Shown here: in pieces, positions 30,327 through 40,837 of the stretch
Layout: the number at the start of each line of letters is the position of its first letter
Position numbering within the stretch: position 1 is the stretch's first letter
NCBI RefSeq assembly: GCF_902806685.2
Contig: NC_048542.1
Coordinates: 11,330,533-11,394,532, forward strand
Length of the DNA stretch: 64,000 nt
Direction: 5' to 3'
Origin: Maniola hyperantus
Taxonomy: Eukaryota; Arthropoda; Insecta; Lepidoptera; Nymphalidae
Made by a program: the position numbers and the translations under genes
Notes under the pieces: model-generated
Database searches by the model: none
Told to the model about the DNA's origin: nothing
Seen by the model: the letters and a program-made list of their open reading frames with translations, nothing else

Positions 30327-30753
30327 AAAAAAACCCGGCCAAGTGCGAGTCAGACTGGCGCATTGAGGGTTCCGTACTACAGTCGTATTTTTTCGACATT
30401 TTGCACGATAATTCAAAAACTGTGATGCATAAAAATAAATAAAAATCTGTTTTAAAATGCACAGGTGCAGACCTTTTATATGATACCCCACTTGATATAG
30501 TTACTTACTTCGAAAATTGAAAATAGTAATTATTAGTTCATGACCACAATTTTTTTTTGTGTGATGTAACTACAAATTCACGGTTTTCAGATTTTTCCCC
30601 GAATATCTGCTATAAGACCTACCTACCAAATTTCATGATAATAGGTCAACGGGAAGTACCCTGTAGGTTTCTTGACAGACCGACAGACAGACAGACAACA
30701 AAGTGATCCTATAAGGGTTTCGTTTTTCCTTTTGAGGTACGGAACCCTAAAAA
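30327..30753 (+). mobile_element. GGTTCCGTA-family repeat, complete
   Basis: Begins CCCGGCCAAGTGCGAGTCAG, then GAGGGTTCCGTACTAC, the body (ACGGTTTTCAGATTTTTCCC), a GACAGACA microsatellite (30674-30700), and ends GAGGTACGGAACCCTAAAAA. It serves as the reference copy for this family in the window. GGTTCCGTA near the start is inverted as TACGGAACC at the end. Confidence 0.78.
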
Positions 30754-31395
30754 CGGGCCGAATTTTTGAAAGTCAGTTAAAATGTTAGGTATATCGGCAC
30801 TGATCCTGGTTTTATTCATAACGATACGGCTCGGGTCCGGCAAGGTCTGCTACGAAGAATACTTAATTCCTGGTTAACTAACTACCAACAATATTATAAT
30901 ATTGTTGATCGAATTTTTAGTTTGCAATTCCGGATTCTATTCAAATCTAATTTTACCAATAATAGATAAAGGGAACCTGTAACTCTTTAGACTGATACAA
31001 GGAGTAAAAAAGAGGCGAATTTAAATCCCAAAAACCCTTTGTGACATTTTTAGATGGAGGCTGGATGGAGCCAATTGAATCAAGATAATTTGAGTGATAC
31101 GGGTACTTTATTCCTAGTGGGCCTTTCCTATTCAGATTTCTATTAAATTCCGTCTTGTTCAGGCCTAGCATCAAAGTTTGATATCAATGTTATCATAGTT
31201 GCAATCACTTCAAATTGGCTGAAACTCACTAATTTGCCACTTACCACCAGGTGAGGTTGCAGACAAGGGCTAACTTGTATCTGAATAAAAAAAGTGAGTT
31301 TTCAAGCATAAAGTATGTTACTCTCCAAGCTCACAGCAACTCACTAACGAATGTTTTTTTGGATGACAAGTTATATCTTGACCACGATTTCATGA
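30754..31395. other. Unassigned sequence
   Basis: No gene seen. TTACCACCAGGTGAGGTTGC near 31241 is the reverse complement of the GATCTCA...CTGGTGGTAAG block in the units at 9213, so a common repeat fragment is present. Confidence 0.4.
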
Positions 31396-31539
31396 CGTGG
31401 TAAGTGTCATATGCAGGCTAAGATGGAAGTGGGGTAATTTTGACAGCTTAATTACGTGTAACCCCATTTATCACTTAACGGCACGTTTTTGTCGCTGTGG
31501 TGGTAACTTACCACAGCCGAAGCCTTTCAGCAGACCATA

Positions 31540-31618
31540 TCCTTGCCAGGAATCGAATTTGGAACCTTTCACTTATATAAGACCGCAGCGCTTTCCATTG
31601 CGCCAGGGAGATCAATAA
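31540..31618 (-). mobile_element. Bm1-like tRNA-derived SINE head
   Basis: On the minus strand CTGGCGCAATGGAAAGCGCT (A box TGGCGCAATGG) is followed by ATTCGATTCCTGGCAAGG (B box) at tRNA-like spacing. Body sequence continues to the left at 31400-31540 in a rearranged form. Confidence 0.6.
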
Positions 31619-31984
31619 ACACTTAAATTTACAGGATGTAACCGGCACGTAGCAAAAACTTAGCATAATTGTTACACTAGCTAAACACACTCCAATACCA
31701 ATAACCATTTGCCTCATTTTGTAGTTTTAGTTATTTACTATTTTTCAAACCCGCAATGTATGGCGTGAAAAACTTAGGTCAATGTCCCGCCTACGACGCA
31801 GCATTGACTCTGAGTAGCCCACTTAGGCAACGTTCGTTGACCTCTAGTGCCAGTCAGATGTTTTATTTGCAATAGGTATATCGTAAACTTTTACAAAATA
31901 ATAGATATTTTTTTTTCGCGTTTTTTTGTGGTCAGTAATTATCAGTACTATCACCTGTCTTCGTTTTTGCCAGCGTTCTGGTTA

Positions 31985-32040
31985 CACCCTGTATAAGACC
32001 GCAGAGCTCTCTTTTGCGCCAGGGAGGTCAACAAACACTT
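31985..32040 (-). mobile_element. Second Bm1-like SINE fragment
   Basis: TATAAGACCGCAGAGCTCTC and GCGCCAGGGAGGTCAACAAA repeat part of the sequence at 31575-31620. The B-box side is lost. Confidence 0.45.
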
Positions 32041-32420
32041 AACTATAAATGTACCTACCTACTCACTAAACGGGTTAAGATAAGATTTTGTATAATTTTC
32101 CAGTTTGGGTTAACGATTATCATGACACGATAGTGATAATAACTGGGACCGGCGACTTAAGGTCTTTTCCGGGATACGAAGGATACCGAAAATCTCGTAT
32201 CAGCAGCTTTATTTTGTGTCAGCAATTTACTTCCAGTACAGGATAGTACGTCGTAGAGTACCTACATAATATTATAATACGTATCACATTTAAATAATTT
32301 TGTAAATTAATTAAATAATATAATTTTTTGGTATTAACTATGTACATTGACTAGGTAGATGGTGATAAATCATTTTCACCGTTTATAATTTTTATGATAA
32401 TGTTTTTTCTTACACTTCGA

Positions 32421-32595
32421 GGCTATATAATTTGGATCATGGTGGCTTTAGAAGATAACAGGTAATAAAGGTGTAAAAAAATCTTACGTCAAAGTAAAAA
32501 GTCTAATTTTCTTCGGTATTATAAATAGCGCCATGCATTGCCAGACACAAGTATCGGGGCAATCCCCTGTCAGACGCCCTTAAACTTTTAAACTT
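32421..32595 (+). mobile_element. One-armed copy of the 15886 foldback element
   Basis: GGATCATGGTGGCTTTAGAA, AAGATAACAGGTAATAAAGG and CATGCATTGCCAGACACAAG follow the left arm and centre of the element at 15886. No right arm is present. It shows that this element is a dispersed family. Confidence 0.6.
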
Positions 32596-33062
32596 TAATA
32601 ATATAATTAGTTCTGCATTAATTTACATGATAAAACAAGTTCTAGGTGATGACGTCGGAGCTTTTACCAATTTTATTAATTACTCACATAAAATTGCTTT
32701 TCGTTTTTAATTATTTATCCCTCGTATTTTTTGAATAGGTTTTTATTGGTAGGTCCCTCGTATTTTATGGAATATTAAAATAAATCGAAAAATATATAAA
32801 AAAATACGCACTTACTTAATAACATTAAAACATCCAAGATGAAAATAATACTCTAGTGACTCTGGTCGGCTTGGAATTAGCTTTTCAAAGGTAATCGAAT
32901 GATTCCAATTGCTCATTCTGAACACAAACCGACGCAATCGTTCTATAAAACGAGACCAGCTGCGGCTAAGCCGCAACAGCCGATTCTGCTCGGCAAATTG
33001 ACCAATTGATCAATTCAAACATCAGAAAATATACTTTTGTTTTATGTGTGAATTGTTAATGT
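32596..33062. other. Left flank of the macro-repeat
   Basis: Unique-looking sequence. A small perfect hairpin, TGCGGCTAAGCCGCA, lies at about 32962-32976. Nothing else was recognised up to the macro-repeat boundary. Confidence 0.45.
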
Positions 33063-33305
33063 GTTGTTGCAATGTCCTTCCGACCGAATTTCAGCCAGGA
33101 CGTATCAGTATTGCCACTGAGGTCAGCCATCTGCGGCAAGATCATACGCAAGACCGACGACTTTATGAGCTTTCCGAGGCACGGGAGTAAAACATAGCTA
33201 GTATGTATTGAGAATTTTTGGGACCTGGGAACTTGGAAATTGAACCCAGGATCTCGTCATCCGCAGTCGAACATCCTAACCATTTGACCAACGATACAAT
33301 TGTTT
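33063..33305 (-). mobile_element. tRNA-derived SINE at the unit boundary
   Basis: On the minus strand TCGTTGGTCAAATGGTTAGG (A box) and CCTGGGTTCAATTTCC (B box) form a tRNA-like head at the right. The body runs left to GAAATTCGGTCGGAAGGACA and ends TTGCAACAAC exactly at the unit boundary. Copies stand at 43706 and 54242; the unit 2 copy has a small deletion in the A-box region. Confidence 0.7.
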
Positions 33306-33412
33306 TATTATACTTCCCTATGAAGTGCATAAAAGTAGCCACACTTTATTTTTCTCTTCAGTCAGTGTGGCTGAGAACTAAACTAAACTAGAACTTCAAA
33401 TTTCGTCAGACG

Positions 33413-33666
33413 TTTTAGGGTTCCAAAGGGTGCCAACGGGACCGTATTACTAAGCTGCCGCTGTATGTCCGCCCATCCGTCCGTATGGAAACCGTAATAG
33501 GTAAAGAGTTGAAATTTTCAGAAAATGACTGTGTATTTCTATTGCTGCTATAACACCAAATACTAAAAATTTCAAAATGACCGTCATGAAAATTAAATAG
33601 TACTTAAGTAAATAAAAGCGTTGTTTCTTGTTGATACGGTGGTACGGAGTCCGACTCGCACTTCAC
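33413..33666 (-). mobile_element. GGTTCCGTA-family repeat, second subfamily
   Basis: Starts TTTAGGGTTCCAAAGGGTGC and ends GGTACGGAGTCCGACTCGCA, with an inner GGAAACCGTAATAGGTAAAG. The equivalents lie at about 44057 and 54592. Confidence 0.65.
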
Positions 33667-34153
33667 ATCCACTGATAAGTCACAATCGCGCTGGATGATC
33701 CGCCAAATTGGTACTTAACGATTCCGAGTTTAATTTCTCAAATGAAGTTTGAGTCAGCATTGGATTTGTTCTAACAATTTTGTAGAAAAGCTTCTGTTTT
33801 TTAACTTTTTATAGAATCTTCGATCTTGATTTGCCTTTTACGAAATTACTTTTTGTTCATTTTGTCTTACTTGTTAATTAAAATAGGATTTGCCAATTTA
33901 TTATTTTAGTTACCTTTAGGGAAACGTTTTTCTACTAAAATTTTGTTAGGTATATTCTCTTCCTTTAGTGCTCTTTTTTAAGTAGGTAAATAAGTATATA
34001 GGTTTGTTTATTGAGAACCCATTAGTGACTGGTTGCATTGTTAAAAGACGACTTTTTTATTGAAATGGCCCGTCTATCCATAGATAGTTGTTGTTGTCGT
34101 AACTCATTAGTTGCACTGCATGAATATTATATTAGTTATGTTTATTTTTTACA

Positions 34154-34253
34154 GATAGGTACACTTAATAATGTTATGAAAAATATTTTTGGTTTTGAGT
34201 CTAACTTTAGTGATAAGAAAAGTAAACTTTCTTTATCAACTCTACCGAAATAA
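34154..34253 (+). other. Short open frame after an acceptor-like site, in every unit
   Basis: TTTATTTTTTACAG precedes a frame reading VMKNIFGFESNFSDKKSK and LSLSTLP. In units 1 and 3 it stops shortly after. In unit 2 small indels keep it open to 44994, continuing with FITKLIYYKQVNYKLRPGLA. I do not recognise the peptide. It may be a relic exon of an unknown gene or chance. Confidence 0.25.
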
Positions 34254-35098
34254 ATGAGAAATTTATTTATTTACTAAACTGATTTATTATAAGCAGGTTA
34301 ACTATAAACTAAGACCTGGTCTTGCCACATCTGATAAATTGACCTGTCAAACTTCTTAGCTTTGGGCATATCGACATACTATAGTTGAAATCAACCCAAA
34401 TCAACCAAAATACCGCAAATCCTCAGAAATGCCCAGAGCACTTAGTCCAAAGCCTAGGCTTCGGCTTTTGTCTAACGAGTTTTTGGGACAATCTATAAGT
34501 GGCTATAAATGCCTAATTACGAATTTAGAGTAAATGTTGGGCATTCCTGAGGATTGCCTTGGCCAATTGCGATCTGCCGGCTTTCGACTTTGGACTTTAA
34601 CACACATAGGTACGATTTAAAACGGACGCATGTGAAAATGGAAACGATGACTGATTGTAACCGAAATCTATGGTAACGTGAGCGTAAAAGTTATTTATTA
34701 GGCGACGGGAACTCTGTTATTACATCGTAAATAATATTTATACGCATTACACCATTTAACATCGTCGCCTACGTTATTAGCGTAAATTTTTTACGGACGC
34801 AAATTTTTTAAGATATTTCGTAAGGTCCATTTTGGGACCGATAAGAAAATTCGAACTTTTAATTATTGCTTTTGGCGAAACAGTTGTATTTTATTTATAT
34901 CGTTGAGAGTTGATTTGGGGTGTAATGGGCAGCACCAACATCTTGTCGCCTATCGGCTAAGTCAACCTGCTGAACAACGAATGATGCCCTGACGGCACAC
35001 GGGCCGTAAACGCCTGACGGCAGTTGCTGTAGGTACACTAAAACCTGTATAACTTCGCCAAATCAACTATGGAAAGACTCAAAAGAATGGTAAGTACT

Positions 35099-35330
35099 AT
35101 AATAATATACCTTCAGTGGGTATAAATGTAGGAAAACAGACTCCATCTGGATTGGAAAACCCTAAGTCGAAGATAAAAAAAGATAAAAAGTAACCTATGT
35201 CACTCTCCAGCTCCTTAACAACGAGTATAACCATGCCAAAACCAGGTTGATCCATTGCTCTGTTATGACGTGATTGAAGGATAAACCAACAAACACACAC
35301 ACTTTCGCATTTATAATATGAGTAGTGATT
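35099..35330 (-). mobile_element. Helitron-like relic with the GACGTGATTGAAGG body
   Basis: GTTATGACGTGATTGAAGGA and CACTTTCGCATTTATAATAT place it with the variants at 1148 and 17232. The GC-rich 3' end is replaced by unrelated sequence. Copies lie at about 45723 and 56268. Confidence 0.6.
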
Positions 35331-35334
35331 TTTT

Positions 35335-35460
35335 ACATGAGTCTTAATAGCTCAACGGTTAAGGAGCGGACTGAATTCTCTAAGATCGGCGGTTCAAACC
35401 TCACCCGTTGCACTATTGTCATACCATAAGGAAGGGGATTATCAGTCATGACTAACATGG
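35335..35460 (+). mobile_element. tRNA-derived SINE, plus strand
   Basis: A box TAGCTCAACGG (35348-35358) and B box GGTTCAAACC (35391-35400) are followed by CACCCGTTGCACTATTGTCA. The spacing fits a tRNA gene, but no acceptor stem can be folded from the flanks, so I call it a SINE. Equivalents are at about 45968 and 56513. Confidence 0.6.
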
Positions 35461-35783
35461 CTAATATTCTTTAAAAAAAAAAGAAACTAAAAAAAATATG
35501 ATGCGAAATGCCAAAAGTATTATTTATGTATTTCATACTTTATGAGTCGTGACAGCCTTGGATTTCATCCATCCTATACGAGCAAACACTACGCAATACT
35601 CGTCACCTTCACAAAAATAATATCTGACATGAAAAATACTAATTTATTTATTAGAAGAAAATGCTGAAAGCTGAGCAGCGTTGCAAGAAATTCTGAGAGT
35701 TGTTCAGAAAGTGCAACAGTTTTGGAGTTGAAGTCATCCACGCTCCAATTCCCTCAGTGGCCTAGGCTGGGATGATGTTCATA

Positions 35784-36059
35784 TTTTTTAGGGTTCCGTA
35801 CCCGAAGGGTGATAACGGGACCTTATTACTAAGCCTGCGCTACCCATCCGCCTGTTTGTCAGGTTCTCTTGAACCGTAGTAGGTAGAGTGTTGAAATTTT
35901 TACAAAATGTGTATATATCTATTGCCGCTATAACAACAAATAATAAAAAAATAAAAATGGCCGTCATGTCAATTAAAAGAATTGAAAATTACACAATCTT
36001 GTACGATGGTACGGAACCCTTCGTGTGCGAGTCCAACTCGCACTTGACCAGTTTTTTCA
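35784..36059 (-). mobile_element. GGTTCCGTA-family repeat, second subfamily, fuller copy
   Basis: Begins TTTTTAGGGTTCCGTACCCG and ends with GGTACGGAACCCTTCGTGTG, GAGTCCAACTCGCACTTGAC and a poly-T. The body has CTTGAACCGTAGTAGGTAGA. Equivalents are at about 46412 and 56953. Confidence 0.7.
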
Positions 36060-36242
36060 TAACTGTCTAGATATTTTTCTTTCACACGAAAAATAAATAT
36101 TTTCAGTGAAAAGAATATTTTATGTCGAGCGAAGAGGGAATTTATTCGGGTTCTTGTCGTCGGTTTTTTTCAGTTCAATACATGGTTTCATGGTCTATAT
36201 TTCTGCTTTGGTTGGACTATATAGGTATTTCGTGGATGGTAT

Positions 36243-36707
36243 ATATAAAAATAAAATAAAATAATAAAAATCCTTTAATTCGATCATAAAACACGATCAT
36301 AATTTGTTAGTAATAATACACGCCTTAAAAACTAATGTTAGTAATCTTATAACTATTTACCTAATCCTAATACTATATCTAAGACAGGCCTGATTAGTCA
36401 GCACGTGCACCATATGACAATGGTTCAGGTACTGACAATCAAACCTGTCAGCAAATGCCCTCAGGATGCCACTGAAGCTAGCCCGTACCCTGCGCACCAG
36501 GGATGTGCACCGTTTACGCATGGTCGTGTAGAAACAATCCACATGCGCATCCGCGAACATCCCCGACGCGCTACAGTAACGAGGTAGACCCATTAACATC
36601 CTGAACGCATTATTGAACTGAACACGCAGGGCATTGTACTGCTTCTGCGTGTAGTCCACCCACAGGCTGCTCGTGTAAAAAGAAGTGCAGTAAGCTATAT
36701 AGGTATC
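36243..36707 (-). pseudogene. 5'-truncated LINE with readable RT C-terminus (unit 1)
   Basis: The minus frame is open from 36707 to 36357, about 116 codons. It reads IAYCTSFYTSSLWVDYTQKQ, then YNALRVQFNNAFRMLMGLPR, then SASGMFADAHVDCF and RKRCTSLVRRVRASF. I recognise this as the region after the RT domain of a lepidopteran non-LTR ORF2; an active ORF2 would be roughly ten times longer. An apparent 3' UTR and an AAATAAAATAAAAT-type tail follow at 36243-36356. It is an inactive fragment, with the ATG at 36659 being internal. Confidence 0.7.
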
Positions 36708-37472
36708 TCATAGTTTATTATAGTCGTTACATATGATTGTTATAGTCGTATCAGTTTTTTTATTTAAATAACTTATTCAAGTGCTTTCGTTTCGTCAATT
36801 TGAATCTATCACTGGTTCGGAATGCCCATCCTACCGAAACTAGTTCAGATTGTTTTGTATTTGTCTGCATAATATAATTAAATTAAATTAAACTACCTGA
36901 TGATTCAAAAGCACTTGTAAAAGTTTACTTGAAGAAACTTAGAAATTGTGCGTGCATTACTTTGGTACTTAGGTAGCTAAAATAAAACATTTGAAAGAGT
37001 AATGGATTTTCTACGTGATAGACGAAAAAATTACCTTCATTGAATTTACAATAGTTTTTTTTTTGTGTTTTTATTCAAGTTAGCCCTTGACCAATCTAAC
37101 CTAAATGTTGAGAGTTTTTCAGAAGCGGATGCAACATCGTAAAAGTTTAGAGTCATTTACGCTCCATATCTTTTTATATTTTGTGGAGCGGATATTAACA
37201 TTTTTTTACTACTCTTTAGATATTTTTCTTTGAAAACCTTGACGCAAAATGAGGATTGCTATACTTAATATGTTTGACTCCATCATCTTGACTGTTCGTA
37301 AATATACTTGTGTGAACGTACCTACCTATGTGAGTATCTCTCACATTTTAAAATGTTGGCTGTGTGTCTGTATGTGTGTTTATCCGATAAATGTTTAAAT
37401 TAAGAGAAGTTTATTTATAGCGCGCTCCAATGTTCCAATGCTCCAATCAAATGTTTGAACCAGTGTAACTAA

Positions 37473-37625
37473 CTATAGTCCCGCGACAAGTTGAGATTGC
37501 AATCGGGGTATGAGGCAGGGGGCGCCCCGCACACCTGCGCTCGCCCGCACCTTATTAGCGCAAGGGCTGTGCAGGTGTTGCAGTGCCCCTCCCCGATTGC
37601 CATCTCGACCTGCAGCGTGTTATAG
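37473..37625. mobile_element. GC-rich foldback element (unit 1)
   Basis: Left arm CGCGACAAGTTGAGATTGCA plus ATCGGGGTATGAGGCAGGGG; right arm CCCCTCCCCGATTGCCATCT plus CGACCTGCAGCG. CTATAG on the left and TATAG on the right flank the arms and pair with each other. Confidence 0.78.
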
Positions 37626-38135
37626 ATGGTTTTACAAATATTTGGCCAATTACGGTACCTATTAGTTTCTGTCATGAACGTGAACGGGAAGAACACAGAT
37701 GTACAAAGAACGTGACTAAACAAGTTTGATTAGTTATATTCGAATGAAAGCTAATAAAGTATTTTATACGGAGAGTACTAGAACTGTGTATGAAGTATAA
37801 CCCTAATGCAATTTGTATGGGCCAAATACATTGCACGTTGTGAAATTTTACTTTTTTTGTATGTACGATAATTATTATTTACTCGGATATCAGATTTAAT
37901 TAAATGATTTATTTAAACATTGTGAATCGCCGTAGAACATGAAAGCTATCCAATTTACGTTATTACAGCAAAACTAGGTGTTGCCTTGTCTTGTTATTAA
38001 TATAGCAAAAGCTAATGTTAGCGGCTACATTGCACTTCAACACGCCATGTCGTGACTTTAAACATTGCGACTGTGCTGAAGGTGGAAGAAGTAACTGCAA
38101 ATTATTTCAAGATAATAATACTACAATTTTTTACA

Positions 38136-38338
38136 CTCGCCACCTGCCCTGGCTTCGTATGGGTAGTTCATTAAAATTTTCATGGGGATCTCTATTTTTT
38201 GAAAATAAAATATAGCCTATGTCACTCAGGAATAATGTAGCTTCCATTGGTGAAAGAATATTCAAAATCGGCTTAGGACTTCCAGAGATTACTTAATACA
38301 AACAAACTTACAAACTTTACCTCTTTATAACATTATAT
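38136..38338 (-). mobile_element. H-TTTG-like relic
   Basis: AAAATATAGCCTATGTCACT, TTGGTGAAAGAATATTCAAA and CAAACAAACTTACAAACTTT followed by ACCTCTTTATAACATTATAT reproduce the H-TTTG body and 5' end in reverse. The CTAG end is missing. It is repeated in units 2 and 3. Confidence 0.6.
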
Positions 38339-38409
38339 GTAGTATACATTGGCTACATAATATATCGTAGCCAACGGCTTACCGTGTTCACTTACTATGA
38401 TATTAATAA

Positions 38410-38562
38410 CTAGCTTTTGCGCGCGACTATACATTTTATAGCCCATAGAAATTGAGAATAATGAAGCTATCTATCAGAGAAAAAAATTTCGGAATCGGAT
38501 CATTAGTTACCTCGTACATACAAACTCACAAACTAACTTTTACCTCTGATATTAGTATAGAT
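38410..38562 (-). mobile_element. Second H-TTTG-like relic
   Basis: The plus strand starts ACTAGCTTTTGCGCGCGACT and ends TACCTCTGATATTAGTATAG. It is a short copy with CTAG and an apparent 5' TCTATACTAATAT, lacking the TTTG run. Repeated in units 2 and 3. Confidence 0.6.
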
Positions 38563-40055
38563 AATAGCCACCGGCCAATCGATAACCAACATTCTACTGT
38601 TTCCTGTATTACCACACCTAAAACGTAAGTGAATTATTCTTATTCTTCTATGTATCAATTTCTATATCATATACTCGCCACATTTAATAAAGCAAATCAA
38701 TTATTGAAATCGATGCAGGTTTGAGAGGTTTACGAAATAATTACCAATTCAAATATTACGAGTAAGAAATAGTTTACGAATTTTGAACTGGCTTTTACAA
38801 TTTTATTTTTTATTATTCGTATATACACAGTTCAATCCACTCACTCACGCGCATTCTAAATTCGAAAGAAGAGAAAATCAAAATTCATTTACGGTGTTTT
38901 CGGGTAGCTTTGTTGGTAGACGCTCGCGAAGCTGCATTTATCTTTCGCTTTATTGCAAAACAAACTTTAGCAAACCTTTGTTTGTATGTATTTCATTACG
39001 GGCTAAGGTTTTTAAATTATTATTTATCAGAGGTCACTAGTGATTGAATATAGACTTTCGCATTAATACCGCATAATATAGGTACTTAGTTTAAAACTAG
39101 TTATTTATTTTCGTTGAAATAAACTGGCTTTTTATTTTAACTAAAACTAATGAAAATCTGTTGAGATATTTTAGTTTGGATTAGTAGTCCAAAAGTATAT
39201 TTTTGTTGGTGATGGAGGTATGTAATATAATTGGTTACCTACCTATTCTTGAAGATAAGATCACAATATTCTTATAAATTTTAAACAGTTTTAAAGAGAG
39301 TTAATAATATATCTCTACCGTCTTTTATTTCTCTCAATTTTGTAAGGGAATAATATATTATATGCTTAAAGTCGTTTACCGTCAATAAATTCCGTTTTAC
39401 ATGGAGCCAATATTGCCCGGAATCCCGTAAAACTCTTCCGATCGCCCCCGCTTATACCGGGTTTATTCATACAGTTTCATTTAGCAGTTTTATTTCAATT
39501 TTATAGCTTGTAGTTTTGTTTTCCATTTACGTTACTCTGTCTTTTGACATGATATTATTTAAATAGCTCAAATAACTTGAGAGTCAAAGCCAGTGTGTGT
39601 AAAAATGTTTAATATTTTTTTGTGAAACATCAAGCACAGAAACTATGTTGTTTATCAAGATAACATCAAGTTAGTGCTTTGAATTTTAATTAAAAAAAAG
39701 TTTTCTTCGATAATAAACTACTCTTGTAGGTATTCTGTACTATACATTATGATGTACCAAACGCAGGTATAGAAGAAGCAATTCCATCAGAGTGTAATCT
39801 TCATAATACTGAATACACGGGAAAGAATTCGATACACGAACAGCGGTAACGAGTGGAGCGGACGGCCCGCAATATATCACATAGTAAGTGTTCCACAACA
39901 TTTTGTTCTTTGTTAAGGAATTCTTTTCCGCCAACGATGCCGCGTTATCCCTGAGGATTTCATATTTGATACACACAGTAAGTAACTACGGCGAATAAAA
40001 TGTCAAAAAAATAAACTGTTCAGAACTTCACAGCAATCTCCCAGAATATATGTAT
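38563..40055. other. Unassigned AT-rich part of unit 1
   Basis: Short open frames (38783-39040; 39740-39976 minus) change length between units through indels and do not look like conserved coding sequence. No repeat family recognised. Confidence 0.4.
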
Positions 40056-40234
40056 ACGCTAATATATGAAACGAAAAACTGACTGACTGACCGCTCTATC
40101 AACGCATATCTCAAACTACTGGACGGATCGGGCTGAAATTTGGCATGGCAGATACGTAGGCATCCGCTATGAAAGGATTTTTGAAAATTCACCCCTAAGG
40201 AGTGAAATAGGGGTTTGAAATTGTGTAGTTTATA
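40056..40234 (+). mobile_element. H-GACT element, 3' truncated (unit 1)
   Basis: GAAACGAAAAACTGACTGAC and CTCAAACTACTGGACGGATC lead to CCCCTAAGGAGTGAAATAGG. The copy ends after TGTGTAGTTTATATAC without the hairpin and CTAG. Copies lie at about 50690 and 61213. Confidence 0.65.
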
Positions 40235-40275
40235 TACAAAAAAAATATGTGTGTCATCCTAAACGTTTTTTTGTG

Positions 40276-40470
40276 TCATCCTAAACGTTTTTGTGTCCCA
40301 TGTACCTGTAGAGCTTTCTGATTTCCCAGCACAACATCCGAGCCGTAGCAATGTACAACGAGGCATGGAGCGTAAACATCTTTAAGCATTGCCAACTCCC
40401 CATATAAACTTGCAAATTTTATCATGGCCGTGACATTTAAGCTAGTACACAAACTATGACGTAAAAACAT
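40276..40470 (-). other. Unidentified open frame present in all three units
   Basis: The frame contains TAMIKFASLYGELAML and then APCLVVHCYGSDVVLGNQKA. Longer versions are at 50898-51137 and 61399-61659. Unit 3 has two amino-acid changes and a frameshifted end. It has a more protein-like composition than its surroundings, but I recognise no domain. It lies just before a retroelement-like tail (40475-40620), so it could be a remnant of that element. Confidence 0.25.
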
Positions 40471-40622
40471 GAATAATGAATAAATAAACTTTTATTACAC
40501 ACTATACTTACCACAGAACCAAAGAAATACAGAAAAGCATCAACAGAGTAAGTTAGGTAGAAAGTACCCTACAAATTGGCGTCGTTCTTGCTACCACGCA
40601 ACCAAAGGCATATTATAAGAAT

Positions 40623-40836
40623 ACTAGCTTATGCTCGCGACTTCGTCCACGTGGACTACAAAAATTTCAAACCCGTATTTCACGCCCTTAGGGGTTGATC
40701 GAATTTTCCAAAAACCCTTTCTTAGCGGATGCGTACGTCATAATAGCTATCTGCATTTTCAGCTGATCCGTCCAGTAGTTTGAAGGCTGTGCGTTGATAG
40801 ATCAGTCAATCAGTCAGTCCAGTCAGTCAGTCACTT
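40623..40836 (-). mobile_element. H-GACT element before the monomer array (unit 1)
   Basis: The plus strand begins ACTAGCTTATGCTCGCGACT and ends in a GTCA run (40804-40833) that joins the first H-TTTG monomer directly, so the 5' end of this element was lost at that join. Copies lie at about 51243 and 61766. Confidence 0.7.
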
Positions 40837-40837
40837 T

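Noticed and set aside
35348..35400. tRNA-like A and B boxes, also at 3110, 12920, 31580 and 33270.
   Set aside because: The boxes are properly spaced but no acceptor or anticodon stem can be paired and repeat-specific bodies follow, so they are SINE heads and not tRNA genes.
36405..36587. A plus-strand 60-codon frame repeated at 57569.
   Set aside because: It is the antisense of the LINE RT C-terminal frame on the minus strand and is repeated only because the unit is repeated.
38783..39040. Frame starting MNWLLQFYFLLFVYT, present in all units and resembling a signal peptide.
   Set aside because: The downstream reading frame differs in every unit, no splice sites or polyadenylation signal support a gene, and the hydrophobic start is explained by a T-rich stretch.
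39740..39976. Possible exon near 39750-39890 (plus: NAGIEEAI; minus: 78-codon frame).
   Set aside because: The plus frame shifts between units 1, 2 and 3 and neither strand shows a recognisable domain. A GTAAGT-like site alone is not enough.
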